Positions 17,578 through 26,391 of a DNA stretch of 64,000 nucleotides are shown here, one piece after another (within the stretch, counting starts at the first letter, position 1; the number at the start of each line of letters is the position of its first letter). The position numbers and the translations under genes were made by a program. Origin of the DNA: Actinacidiphila oryziradicis (lineage in GTDB: Bacteria > Actinomycetota > Actinomycetes > Streptomycetales > Streptomycetaceae); NCBI RefSeq assembly GCF_005047355.1, contig NZ_SUMC01000037.1:19018-83017 (forward strand), in the 5' to 3' direction. The notes below the pieces were generated by a model. The model made no database searches. It was not told where the DNA came from and worked only from the letters and a program-made list of their open reading frames with translations.

Positions 17578-18812
17578 CCCGGCCGCCCCATCACCTCCGT
17601 GATGCCACGTGCGTCGAGGTACGACGCGTCGTCCGCCCGTGCGGCCAGGACGACAGCCGGCCGGACCCCTTCCGTACGCAGCCGCATCCACGCCTCGAAG
17701 TAGCCTCCGCCGGGTCCGGACACCGAGCGGGTGGACGCAGTGCAGTCCAGGGCCAGCGCGGTGGTGCGCGGCTGCGGGGCGGGCGGCTCCCTGCGCAGGT
17801 CAGCGACGGTGCCGGCCAGAGCGTGGGCAATCGGCTTGGCGCTGCCCGACGAGTCGAACAGGCCCAGGGTGTACTCCAGCTCCGGGTAGTCGGCCAGGGA
17901 GCGGTCCACGTCGTGGGAGGACCACCAGGTCACTCCCCAGAGCCCGGCGCAGCCGGAGGCGTTGAGTAGGGTCTGGCGGGCGAAGTGCGGCGCGTCCGCC
18001 GCCGGGATGTGTGGCTCGGGGGCGCCGGTCTCCTGCACCCAGACCGCGCGCCCGGTGTCTTCCGCGTAGGCCTTGGCCAGTTCGACCCCGTACTCCGCGA
18101 GGTGCAGCACCTGGGGGGAGCGGGGGCCGTAGCGGCGGGCGCAGTCGCTGGAGAAGACCCACGGGTGGACGGTGGTCACATCGCCCTTGCGGGCCGAGGC
18201 CTCCGGGGTGAAGGGATGATCGTCGTCGTACCAGGCGGCGTCGAAGGCGGAGTGCGTGGCCAGCAGGCCCGGCCGCCCCCCGGAGAGCCCCTGGCGGGCC
18301 GCGGCGAGCAGTGTGTCGAGGTAGCGGTCCACTTCCCCGGCGGTCACCGGATTGTGCTCGACCATGTTGTTGAGCTCGTTGCCCAGCTGCAGGCCGATGA
18401 GATTGGGCCGGCCGGCGAGGGCGCTGCCCAGCACTCGCAGCAGTTCGGCCTGTGCCTCGATGGCCTCGGCATCGGTGAAGACGTTGCGGTGGTGCCAGCT
18501 GCGAGTCCACTCCGGGTAGAAGTCGAAGCTGGACAGATGGCCCTGGACGCCGTCCACCAGGACGTCGAGACCGGCCTCGCCCGCGAGGTCGACCAGCTGG
18601 ACCAACTGGTCGACGGCGCTGCCGCGGATCATGGTCCGGTTGGGCTGCAGCAGTGGCCACAGATGGAAGACCCGGATGTGATCGAGGCCGAGACCGGCGA
18701 TCTGCGCCAGGTCATCCCCGGCATGCGCGGGGTCGAAGTCGTACCAGGAGTGGAACCAGCCCCGGCGGGGTGTGTAGTTCACGCCGAAACGGAGCGCGGT
18801 GGCAGAGTTCAC
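17568..18812 (-). CDS. Clan GH-A glycoside hydrolase (GH5-like)
   Basis: A 414-residue cytoplasmic protein (no signal peptide) with a TIM-barrel glycosidase pattern: RFGVNYTPRRGWFHSWYDFD at the start, the acid/base Glu146 in LQLGNELNNM and the probable nucleophile Glu261 in VWVQETGAPEP. TTVHPWVFS and GLWGVTWWSSHD are typical substrate-cleft strands. The substrate is not clear; mannosides or glucosides are plausible. The GTG start at 18812 is supported by GGAGAG five bases upstream. It is divergent (72-base gap) from a sugar kinase gene, beyond which lies a dead GH3 gene; together they look like a small glycoside-use cluster. Confidence 0.75.
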   Translation of the reverse strand: MNSATALRFGVNYTPRRGWFHSWYDFDPAHAGDDLAQIAGLGLDHIRVFHLWPLLQPNRTMIRGSAVDQLVQLVDLAGEAGLDVLVDGVQGHLSSFDFYPEWTRSWHHRNVFTDAEAIEAQAELLRVLGSALAGRPNLIGLQLGNELNNMVEHNPVTAGEVDRYLDTLLAAARQGLSGGRPGLLATHSAFDAAWYDDDHPFTPEASARKGDVTTVHPWVFSSDCARRYGPRSPQVLHLAEYGVELAKAYAEDTGRAVWVQETGAPEPHIPAADAPHFARQTLLNASGCAGLWGVTWWSSHDVDRSLADYPELEYTLGLFDSSGSAKPIAHALAGTVADLRREPPAPQPRTTALALDCTASTRSVSGPGGGYFEAWMRLRTEGVRPAVVLAARADDASYLDARGITEVMGRPGSE

Positions 18813-18884
18813 GGTGGCTCTCCAGAGTTTTTGATGTCCGCCGGGGCTTGTCCGCGCTGAATGTATCAACCACCATGGTCGCCG

Positions 18885-19886
18885 ATGAAGAAAAATCTGA
18901 ACCAGGATTTCGTCGTCGGTGTGGACGCGGGCGGTACCCGCATCCGTGCCGTCCTGGCCCGCGCTACGGACGGCAGCCCGCTGACCGAAGGAGCAGCCGG
19001 ACCGGGCAACGCCCTCACCGTCCCCCTGCCTGAACTCACCGACCACCTCGCCACGGCCGTCGCCGAAGCCGTCCCGCCGGAACTGCGCCCCCGCGTCTCG
19101 GTCGTCGTCGCGGGGTTCGCCGGAGCCGCCCGTACCTCTCCGGACGAACCCGGCCGGCTCGCCGCGGACTCCGCGCTGAACGCCGCACTGCGGCGGCTCG
19201 GCATCACACCGTCGGTGACCGACATCTACGGCGACACCGAGGTCGCCTTCGCCTCGGCACCCGGCGCCCCCGCCGACGGACTCGCGCTGGTGGCCGGCAC
19301 CGGCGCCGTCGCCGCCCGGATCACCGCACGCGCATGCGCGGCGACCGCTGACGGCAACGGCTGGCTGCTCGGCGACGACGGCAGCGGCTTCTGGATCGGC
19401 CGCAGCGCCGTACAGGCCGCCCTGCGAATGGCGGACGGGCGCGGCGGGCCCACCATGCTCGCCGAATCGGTCGCCCGCACGCTGCTGCAGTCCGGGACGC
19501 TGCCCGGCACCCGGCCCGGATCGTGGTCGGAGAAGGAACGCGAGGCATACCGCATGTGGCTCGTCCCGGTCGTCATGGCAGAACCGCCGGTCCGGCTCGC
19601 CCGGCTGGCGCCGCTGGTCGTCGACGCCGCCGGCCGGGGAGACGCCGTGGCCGGGGCGATCCTCGAAGAGGCCGCGTGGCTGCTGACCGCCACTGTACGG
19701 GCCCTGGACCCCCGGCCCGGCGAGCGGCTCGTCGTCACCGGCGGGCTCCTCGGCCCGAACGGCCCCCTGACGAACGGCCTGGAGCGCCGCCTGGAGCCTC
19801 TCGGGCTGCGCATCGACCGGGCCGAGGACGGCCGGCGCGGCGCCGTGGCCCTCGCCCGCCTCACCCATGGGGCCGTGCTCCAGTGA
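18885..19886 (+). CDS. BadF/BadG-type sugar kinase (N-acetylglucosamine kinase-like)
   Basis: A 333-residue ASKHA-fold kinase. The phosphate-1 motif is VVGVDAGGTRIRAVLA, the conserved acid follows in DIYGDTEVAFA, the phosphate-2 and adenosine motifs are LVAGTGAVAAR and VVTGGLLGPNG, and GDDGSGFWIGR is typical of BadF-family N-acetylglucosamine kinases. The ATG at 18885 gives the canonical start. It probably phosphorylates a sugar released by the neighbouring glycosidases (inference). The next gene starts in a GTGA overlap with its stop. Confidence 0.8.
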   Translation: MKKNLNQDFVVGVDAGGTRIRAVLARATDGSPLTEGAAGPGNALTVPLPELTDHLATAVAEAVPPELRPRVSVVVAGFAGAARTSPDEPGRLAADSALNAALRRLGITPSVTDIYGDTEVAFASAPGAPADGLALVAGTGAVAARITARACAATADGNGWLLGDDGSGFWIGRSAVQAALRMADGRGGPTMLAESVARTLLQSGTLPGTRPGSWSEKEREAYRMWLVPVVMAEPPVRLARLAPLVVDAAGRGDAVAGAILEEAAWLLTATVRALDPRPGERLVVTGGLLGPNGPLTNGLERRLEPLGLRIDRAEDGRRGAVALARLTHGAVLQ

Positions 19887-20473
19887 GCGGCACCGACGTC
19901 GGGAGCAGGGTCCGCGTCCTCCTCGCCAGGATGACCCTGCGTGAGAAGACAGGCAGCTCAACCAGCGGACCGACGCCTTCCCCGCCGGGACCGACCGCTT
20001 CGCCGGGTCCGGCGCCCTGCAAGGCCTCTTCCGCGCCGACGCCTGGTCCGATGTGGACCAAGCCCCCGGACCGGGCGCCGGCGCCGAAGACAGCGCCGCC
20101 CTCGCCGAAGGGGTGCAACACCATGTGGTGGAGAACAGCCGGCTCGGCACCGGGCCCGCGAGGCCCCGCACCTCGCTTCGCCGGACAGGGCGCCCCCATC
20201 GGCGGCCGCAACTTCGCGGAGACCGAACTCGGGCCCGGGGAGTTCCACGAGATCCACCTACCCGCGCCGCCGCTGGGGCTTCGGGGCCTGGTCATGGCAG
20301 ACGGCGTCGCGATCGACCGGCTCGCCCGGATCACCGGCGACACCAGGCCGGTCGTCAAAGGGCTGGGCGCAGCCAGGGCGGCCCCAGGGGAAAGCTGCCG
20401 TCCCGCCGTGGCCGCCGCAGCCTCCGCGGGCGGACCCGGCCGGTCGCCCTCCGCCAAGTCTCCAGTGCCGTGA
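19883..20473 (+). pseudogene. Truncated, frameshifted GH3 beta-glucosidase
   Basis: Starts with GTG overlapping the kinase stop and begins like a GH3 enzyme (VRVLLARMTLREKTG). The frame breaks at about 19953, where one C appears lost; the alternative frame continues QLNQRTDAFPAG and later HHVVENSRLGTG. A further shift gives GRNFAETELGPGEFHEI and then LRGLVMADGVAIDRLARITGD, the block around the GH3 nucleophile Asp. Large pieces between these blocks and the whole C-terminal half are missing. It was the third member of the sugar cluster and is now non-functional. Confidence 0.8.
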
Positions 20474-20651
20474 CTGCGATGTTCGCCCGTCGGAGAGCGG
20501 TGTCCGGCGGTCCGGTCGCAAGGCCGGGCCGGAGGCCCCCGTAGCGGCTGAGCCACCTGGGCTTTTGTCCAACGCGGCGAGCGCGCGCGGGCCGGCTGTC
20601 GCGCCGGGGGACTCCGGCTAACGGGGCCGGAGAGAGCACTAAGCTGCACGC

Positions 20652-22112
20652 GTGTCCACCGAACATAGAGTGAATTTCCAGTCGGCGCCCCGTCGGGCCC
20701 TGCTCTGGCTGGTCGTGATCGCAGCCGTATTCATAGTGGCGCAGGCGGCGTCCGGAGCCGTGCGGCTGCCGCTGGGCTGGGACGAGGCGGTGTACGTCAG
20801 CCAGGTCAGCTCGCGGGTGCCCGCCGCGTTCTTCAGCGCGCCGCGCGCCCGGGGCATCACATGGCTGGTGGCCCCGGTGGTGGCGCTGACGTCGTCGACG
20901 GAGGCGTTGCGTCTCTGGATGATGCTGCTGGCTGCCGCCGGTCTGGTCGTGGCGTTCTGGCCGTGGCTGCGGTTGGCAGGCCGCCGGGTGGTGCTGGTGG
21001 GGGCGGCTGCCTTCGCCGGGCTGTGGGTGGTGGAGTTCTATGCCGCGTCGGTGATGCCCAACCTGTATGTGGCGTATGGGGCGCTGGCCGCCGCGGGGTG
21101 GTTCCTGCGGGTGGCCGACGACCGGCGGCGGTGGCCGCTGGCCGCGCTCGCCGGGAGTGTGGCGTTCACCGCGGTGCTGCGGCCGCACGACGCCGGGTAC
21201 CTGATGCTGGCCCTGCTCGCGGCGGTCGCGGCGGTGCGGGCCTGGCGGCGCTTGGCGCTCGTCGTGGCGGTGGTCGCGGGGCTGGTGGCCGGCATCGTTC
21301 CGTGGCTGGTCGAGGCGTACATGAACTACGGTGGTCCGCTGGCCCGGCTGCGGGCCTCCAGCGGTGTGGAGGGCGGCCTGGGCTGGCACCTGGCGGCGTT
21401 TATGCAGCTGCGCTCCGTCAACGGGCCACTGCTCTGCCGGCCGTGCACCAACGGGTGGCCGCAGGCGGCCGTGCTGTCGGTGTGGTGGCTGCTACTACCG
21501 GTGCTGGCGGCCGGGGGCCTGGTGTTCGCCGCCCGCGCCGGGCGGCTGCGGGTGGCCGGGCTGGCGGTGTGGTGTGCGGTGGTGCTGACCGTGCCGTACT
21601 TCTTCCTCATCACCTACGCCGCCCCGCGTTTCCTCATCCCCGCCTACGCGCTGCTCGCGGTGCCGGTGGCCGAGTGCGTCATCGGTCTGGCCGGCCTGAT
21701 AAGGGGCCGGTGGCGGCCGTACGTTGTCGGGGTCGCGGCGGTGTGTGTCCTGGCCCAGCTGGCCGGCCAGTACCTTGTGCTGGAGAGCCGGGTGGCCGGT
21801 CAGCAGCGTGCCCGCGCAGGCGACCAGTGGATGGTCGCCCGGCTGGCGCGGCAGTACGGTATCCGCCCGCCTTGCGCCATCACCGGCGACCAGTCCCCGC
21901 TGCTGGCGTTCTACGCCGGCTGCTCCTCACCGGCCGTCGGCGGCAACAACGCTTCCACCACCTCTGCGGGCCTGCTGAAGATAACCCGCACCATGCCCCT
22001 GGCGCTCGCCCGCCACAACCCGCACCCGCCGACCTACGCCCAGCACTGGCCGCGCCACCAGCTCACCGCACCCAGCGGGGAGAAGTGGTACGTCTTCATC
22101 GCCCCCCGCTGA
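20652..22112 (+). CDS. Multi-pass membrane glycosyltransferase-like protein (GT-C / GT39 type)
   Basis: A 486-residue integral membrane protein with about ten hydrophobic segments. The first loop after helix 1 carries RLPLGWDEAVYVSQV, the acidic motif found in dolichyl-phosphate-mannose-type GT-C transferases, and RPHDAGYLMLALLA and PRFLIPAYALLAVPV are further family-like stretches. Such proteins transfer sugars from polyprenyl phosphates on the outer face. No specific acceptor is indicated. The GTG start has no strong ribosome site, so it may be nearly leaderless. Confidence 0.7.
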   Translation: MSTEHRVNFQSAPRRALLWLVVIAAVFIVAQAASGAVRLPLGWDEAVYVSQVSSRVPAAFFSAPRARGITWLVAPVVALTSSTEALRLWMMLLAAAGLVVAFWPWLRLAGRRVVLVGAAAFAGLWVVEFYAASVMPNLYVAYGALAAAGWFLRVADDRRRWPLAALAGSVAFTAVLRPHDAGYLMLALLAAVAAVRAWRRLALVVAVVAGLVAGIVPWLVEAYMNYGGPLARLRASSGVEGGLGWHLAAFMQLRSVNGPLLCRPCTNGWPQAAVLSVWWLLLPVLAAGGLVFAARAGRLRVAGLAVWCAVVLTVPYFFLITYAAPRFLIPAYALLAVPVAECVIGLAGLIRGRWRPYVVGVAAVCVLAQLAGQYLVLESRVAGQQRARAGDQWMVARLARQYGIRPPCAITGDQSPLLAFYAGCSSPAVGGNNASTTSAGLLKITRTMPLALARHNPHPPTYAQHWPRHQLTAPSGEKWYVFIAPR

Positions 22113-22238
22113 GCCTGCCGTTCGACCAACCCCGACATCGTTGTGCCCACACCCATCGTCGGGCGGGACAAACGGGCCAGGCCGACTTGGGGCGATGTAG
22201 AGGTCGTCCGGTGGTTCCACCAAACGCCGCAATCCGCG

Positions 22239-22260
22239 AGCCCCTCCTGGAGGAGGGGCT
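22239..22260. terminator. Bidirectional hairpin between convergent genes
   Basis: AGCCCCTCCT and its exact complement with a two-base loop form a perfect 22-base palindrome between the plus-strand membrane protein and the minus-strand marR gene. Confidence 0.75.
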
Positions 22261-22319
22261 GGAAGGTCCGCGCTTGTTGCGGTCGCCGTAGACTGCGACT
22301 TCACCGGCTCACAGACGTG

Positions 22320-22784
22320 TCAGGACGCGGATTCCACGGGAGCGCTCTGCCGCCTACCGGCCGCTCTGGCGTCCAGAGCCTTGCGCAGACACTCCAGTTG
22401 CCGCATGGTCTGCTCCGCCTGATCCGCGGAGGACTCCGGGAACAGTGTGGCGACCAAGGGCAGCGCCTCCTGCTGCCTGGCCTCAACCGCCACCTCCTCG
22501 GCCCGGGCGCCGAGAACCACCATGGTCTTCCGTCCGTCCGTAGCGTCCCGCTCTATGTCCGTGTACCCGCGTCTGCACAAGGACGCCACAGCGGTGGAGA
22601 CACGACTCTGGGCGAAGCCGGCGTGCTTCGCGATGTCGCCGATGGACAGCTTCCCGTTCGCGAACAGCGCCGTCAGCACGGTCACTTCGGTCGGCTTGAG
22701 GTCAAATCCCGCGGTCTCGGTCATGGCGGCTTCCGTCTCAGCCACAAGCCGCTTGCCGAGTTGGCGCAGGTCGGTCAGGTTCAT
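22320..22784 (-). CDS. MarR-family transcriptional regulator
   Basis: A 154-residue winged-helix regulator: LKPTEVTVLTALFANGKLS, the recognition region IGDIAKHAGFAQSRVSTAVA, and the wing RRGYTDIERDATDGRKTMVV. A C-terminal helical stretch would form the dimer. The ATG at 22784 is preceded by GGAAGAA eight bases upstream. A perfect 12-bp-arm palindrome sits 47 bases upstream and is the likely autoregulatory operator. No divergent target gene is present, so the regulon may be itself or distant. Confidence 0.88.
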   Translation of the reverse strand: MNLTDLRQLGKRLVAETEAAMTETAGFDLKPTEVTVLTALFANGKLSIGDIAKHAGFAQSRVSTAVASLCRRGYTDIERDATDGRKTMVVLGARAEEVAVEARQQEALPLVATLFPESSADQAEQTMRQLECLRKALDARAAGRRQSAPVESAS

Positions 22785-22830
22785 ACCGGCATTCTTCCAT
22801 CCCTGTACCAATCCCAGGAGATGTATCCCC

Positions 22831-22860
22831 TCCATATGCATCTTGTCGGATGCATATGGA
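22831..22860. promoter_or_regulatory. Perfect palindrome, probable MarR operator
   Basis: TCCATATGCATC and its exact complement GATGCATATGGA are separated by TTGTCG. The AT-rich 30-base palindrome stands out in the GC-rich background and overlaps the likely promoter of the marR gene. Confidence 0.7.
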
Positions 22861-23098
22861 CACCGCTCTCTCCCGGGCGGGCCCTCCCTCCGGCGAACAG
22901 TGGCTCCGGGAACGTTTCGCCGGGGCTGCACCCCGGACCGGTGGCGTTTCGCCGGGCCTGGTGGCCGGGGAGGTGGGCGAGATCGACCAGCAGAACCGAT
23001 GTGACGCGCATGCGTTGGGCTCAAACAACCACTTGGCGCGAATTTTAGTGGCTCAAACATGCAGACTTGGAGCGCGCCGAGTGAATGGGCGTACCGCT

Positions 23099-23983
23099 TC
23101 AGTGGCCGCGCCGGGCCTTGACGGCGTGCTGGGGCGTGATGTGGTCGGTGAGCGCCAGGGAGGCGCTCGCTCGCGCGTACGACAGTTGGGCGACGCGCAC
23201 GTACAGGCAGTCGATCAGCACGAGTACGGAGTGCCGGGCACTGATGCTGCCGGTGCGGAAACTGGTCTCGGCGGACGAGGAGATGAGCCGGATGTCCGCC
23301 GCGCGGGCAAGCGGCGAGCGGGGGTCGGCGGTGATCGCCAGGGTGGTGGCGCCGCGCGTCTTGGCCAGCTCGAAGGGCTCTATGGTTTCCCGCGTCGATC
23401 CGGAGTGGGAGATCCCGATGGCGAAGTCGGCGGGCGTGAGCAGGGCCGCGGAAGTGGCCGCCGCGTGCACTTCGGTCCAGGCGCGCACAGTGCAGCCGAT
23501 CCGGAACAGCCGGACCTCGGTCTCCAGGGCCACCGCCCCGCTGCCGCCTACGCCGTACACATCGATCCGCCGGGCGCGAGTCGCCGCCTGGGCGGCGCGC
23601 TCCAGTGACGTCAGGTCGATCCGCTCGACCGTCTGCTGCAGCGCGCGTAGATCTGCCTGGCCGACAACTGCGACGACGCGTTCCAGGCTGTCATCGGGGG
23701 AGATGTCCGGGCCGATCTCGGCGGTGCCCCAGTTGGAGGACTCGCCGCGGCCGTGCTCCTGGGCCAGCTCGATCAGCAGATGCTGGTACGAGTCCAGGCC
23801 GATGGCCCGGCAGAAGCGGGTCACCGTCGCCTGCGACGTGCCGGTGCGGCGGCCCAGTTCGGCGGCCGAGCAGTGCGCGATGGCGGCCGGATCGGCGAGG
23901 ATCAGCTCGCCCACCTTGCGAAGCGAGCCGGCCAGGCGGGGCAGCTCCGTCCGGATCAAAGTGGTGACGTCCGTCGGTGCCAT
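23099..23983 (-). CDS. MurR/RpiR-family sugar-phosphate regulator
   Basis: A 294-residue regulator with an N-terminal HTH_6 domain (AELGRRTGTSQATVTRFCRA, residues about 40-62) and a C-terminal SIS domain (IDVYGVGGSGAVALE; AIGISHSGSTRETIEPFELA) that should bind a phosphosugar. It is divergent from a SIS-domain enzyme gene 150 bases away, the usual arrangement of RpiR with its target. A TGAAATTCA dyad lies in the shared promoter region near 24054-24062 and could be part of the operator. Confidence 0.88.
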   Translation of the reverse strand: MAPTDVTTLIRTELPRLAGSLRKVGELILADPAAIAHCSAAELGRRTGTSQATVTRFCRAIGLDSYQHLLIELAQEHGRGESSNWGTAEIGPDISPDDSLERVVAVVGQADLRALQQTVERIDLTSLERAAQAATRARRIDVYGVGGSGAVALETEVRLFRIGCTVRAWTEVHAAATSAALLTPADFAIGISHSGSTRETIEPFELAKTRGATTLAITADPRSPLARAADIRLISSSAETSFRTGSISARHSVLVLIDCLYVRVAQLSYARASASLALTDHITPQHAVKARRGH

Positions 23984-24134
23984 GGTGTCCCCGGTCTTCG
24001 TTGTCTGCGTACGGCAAACTCAGAATGTACCAGCCACCCATAGGGTGGAGGATTGAAATTCACGACCAGCCTATGGTTTATTGAATCGGTAGAGGCAAAG
24101 TATCCGGTGGTTCAAGCCACCTAAGGAGTGTGAC

Positions 24135-24902
24135 GTGTCCGACGATCCCGCCGTCAGTGCGAGCGGCTTCGCACGTGAGAGCCTGGCCGTCCTCCAGAAC
24201 ATCACCGGGGCTGCTCAGCCCCAGGTGGCAAGCGCCGCCGAACTGTTCGCCGAGTGCGTCACCAACAACGGTGTGATCCAGACCTTCGGCACCGGCCACT
24301 CCCAGGCCACCGTCATGGAGATCGCCGGCCGCGCCGGCGGGCTCGTCCCGACCAACCGGCTCAGTATCGCGGACCTGGTGCTCTTCGGCGGTGAGGACCC
24401 CGCCGTACTTGACGACCTCCTGCTCGAACGGCGCCCGGGCATCGCCGAACGGCTCTACGCTCTCGCCGCACCCCGCCCCGAGGACCTCTTCGTCATCGTC
24501 TCCAACTCCGGCGTCAACAGCGTCATCGTCGAGATGGCGCTCCACGCCAAGGGGCGCGGCCACCGCATCCTCGCCATCACCTCCCTCGCCCACACCGACT
24601 CCGTCCCCGCCACCCACCCCAGCGGCCGCAAACTCGCCGACCTCGCCGATGTCGTCCTCGACAACGCCGCCCCACGCGGCGACGCACTCCTCCCCCTCCC
24701 CGCCGGCGGCGCCGTCTGCGCACTCTCGACGCTGACCGCCGTCATGCTGGTCCAAATGGTTGTCGCCGAGGCCGCCGCCCTGCTCATCGCCGCCGGCCAG
24801 CGGCCCCCCGTCTACGTGTCCGCCAATGTGCCCGGCGGCTTCGAGGGCAACCTGGAGCTCGAGCAGCGCTACGAAGGCCGGCTTCGCCGCACCGCGAGCT
24901 AA
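24135..24902 (+). CDS. SIS-domain sugar isomerase/deacylase-like protein (UPF0309 type)
   Basis: A 255-residue protein with a single SIS domain: GVIQTFGTGHSQATVMEIAG and DLFVIVSNSGVNSVIVEMAL are the two phosphosugar-binding loops. The overall pattern fits the UPF0309 group found next to RpiR regulators. It probably acts on an amino-sugar phosphate, but the reaction is not established. GGAG lies eight bases before the GTG start (TAAGGAGTGTGACGTG). It is divergent from the RpiR gene, its likely controller. Confidence 0.8.
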   Translation: MSDDPAVSASGFARESLAVLQNITGAAQPQVASAAELFAECVTNNGVIQTFGTGHSQATVMEIAGRAGGLVPTNRLSIADLVLFGGEDPAVLDDLLLERRPGIAERLYALAAPRPEDLFVIVSNSGVNSVIVEMALHAKGRGHRILAITSLAHTDSVPATHPSGRKLADLADVVLDNAAPRGDALLPLPAGGAVCALSTLTAVMLVQMVVAEAAALLIAAGQRPPVYVSANVPGGFEGNLELEQRYEGRLRRTAS

Positions 24903-25088
24903 CGCCTGCCGCGGCCCCGCGCGGCGTCCGGCGCCTCCGCCCGGGTGTCCGTGTCCGGGCCCACGCTGGAAACGGGGCCTGGGCCGGAGCCCCGGTTTCG
25001 GGAAGGGGCGGGGAGGGGAGAGCGCCGCAGGTGCCAGGGTCCGCCGGACATGGCTGGCTGGCGCCCGGCCCGCGCTGGTCCCGCCTAC

Positions 25089-25118
25089 GCCGCCCCGCCG
25101 GTATCCCGCCGGGGCGGC
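25089..25118. terminator. GC hairpin between convergent genes
   Basis: GCCGCCCCG and CGGGGCGGC pair around a 12-base loop between the SIS-domain gene and the convergent epimerase gene. Confidence 0.5.
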
Positions 25119-25145
25119 CTGAGGCGGGACGGCGGGGTCAGGAAT

Positions 25146-26177
25146 TCAGCGTCCCGCCAGCCAGCGGTCCTCGGCCGCGTAGTCGAAGATGCTGCCGTAG
25201 AGCGTGGCCATCCGAGGGAACACCTCGCGCCAGTCGCGCTCACGCAGGGCGTCCAGGGTCCAGCCGATGGTCTCCGGCAGCGAGTCCTCGTAGGTCGTCA
25301 CCGCGCGGTAGCCCAGCTCCCGCTCCGCCGCGGACATGTCGGACACCGCCGGCCGCGGTACGGACCACGGCGAAGCCCCGACATTCTCCGCGGGCGGGGG
25401 ACCGTCCACGAGCACCGTCTCGCACGAATACCCCAGCACCGCGTCGATCGCCGCCCCGATCTCCGCCACCGTCGGGGTACGCGGATCCACGGCGTTGAGT
25501 ACCCGGGAGCCCGGCCGGTGTGCCGCGAGCCGCACCAGCTCGGCGATGTTCGAGGTGTGCGCCGGGCTGAAGAGGCTCTCCCCGTTGTAGGCGAGGACCC
25601 GCACCGGCCGCTTGTCCAGTGCCCGCTTGATGAAGTACAGCTCACGCAGCATCGGGCTGTACCGGCCATGGATCGCCCCGGCCCGCAGCAGCGTCGCCGG
25701 CAGCCGGTCGCCCGCCGCGAGCAACTCCTGCTCCAGGGCGACCTTCTTCGTGCCGTAGCTGAGCTCGCCGGGCTCCACGGTGCGGTACGTCTCCGGAATC
25801 GGGACAGGGTAATGGGGGAAGCCGTCCGGTTCCTCCTGGGTGTCGAAGCCACGGCCCTGGTCGTCCTCGTACACCGCGCAGCTGGAGATCACCACGGCCG
25901 ATCCGATCCGTTCCGCCAACCCGGTCAGCTGCCGCGCGTGTTCCTGTCCGTACGCGACGCAGTCCAGCAGCACGTCGGTGCCGTCCCCGAGCGCCGCCGC
26001 CAGCGCCGCGGTGTCCTCGCGGTCCACGGCGACGCTCCGCACCCCCTCAGGCCACTCACTGTCGGCGCCACCCCCGCGTGAAGCCGCCCGCACCTCCCAA
26101 CCGTCCTTCGCGAGCGCGCGTACCGCTGCCCGGCCGATCTGCCCCGTCGCCCCGATCACAAAAGCTGTTCCCCTCAT
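25146..26177 (-). CDS. NAD-dependent epimerase/dehydratase
   Basis: A 343-residue extended SDR protein. The Rossmann motif FVIGATGQIGRAAVRALAKD is at the N-terminus. The catalytic YxxxK appears as SYGTKKVALEQ, and SSCAVYEDDQGR supplies the Ser region. The C-terminal half is the substrate domain. The specific substrate is unknown. The ATG at 26177 is the natural start; there is no neighbour that fixes the pathway. Confidence 0.8.
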   Translation of the reverse strand: MRGTAFVIGATGQIGRAAVRALAKDGWEVRAASRGGGADSEWPEGVRSVAVDREDTAALAAALGDGTDVLLDCVAYGQEHARQLTGLAERIGSAVVISSCAVYEDDQGRGFDTQEEPDGFPHYPVPIPETYRTVEPGELSYGTKKVALEQELLAAGDRLPATLLRAGAIHGRYSPMLRELYFIKRALDKRPVRVLAYNGESLFSPAHTSNIAELVRLAAHRPGSRVLNAVDPRTPTVAEIGAAIDAVLGYSCETVLVDGPPPAENVGASPWSVPRPAVSDMSAAERELGYRAVTTYEDSLPETIGWTLDALRERDWREVFPRMATLYGSIFDYAAEDRWLAGR

Positions 26178-26391
26178 ACCCGGGACGCTATGGCGAGTGG
26201 GGCGCCCGCGGCCAGAGGAGTTCGCCCTGCGCTGATCAGCCGGCAGCGCAACCGCGCCGCGTTTGACCGCCGTTGCTCCGAAGCTGAGGATTCGTCGGGC
26301 ATTCAACAAATACTGTGACGCCTCTCGACTCCCGCGCGGCGATGGCGGAATACTGCTTCCGCATGCCGGGCACATTAACGCGGAGGCACAG

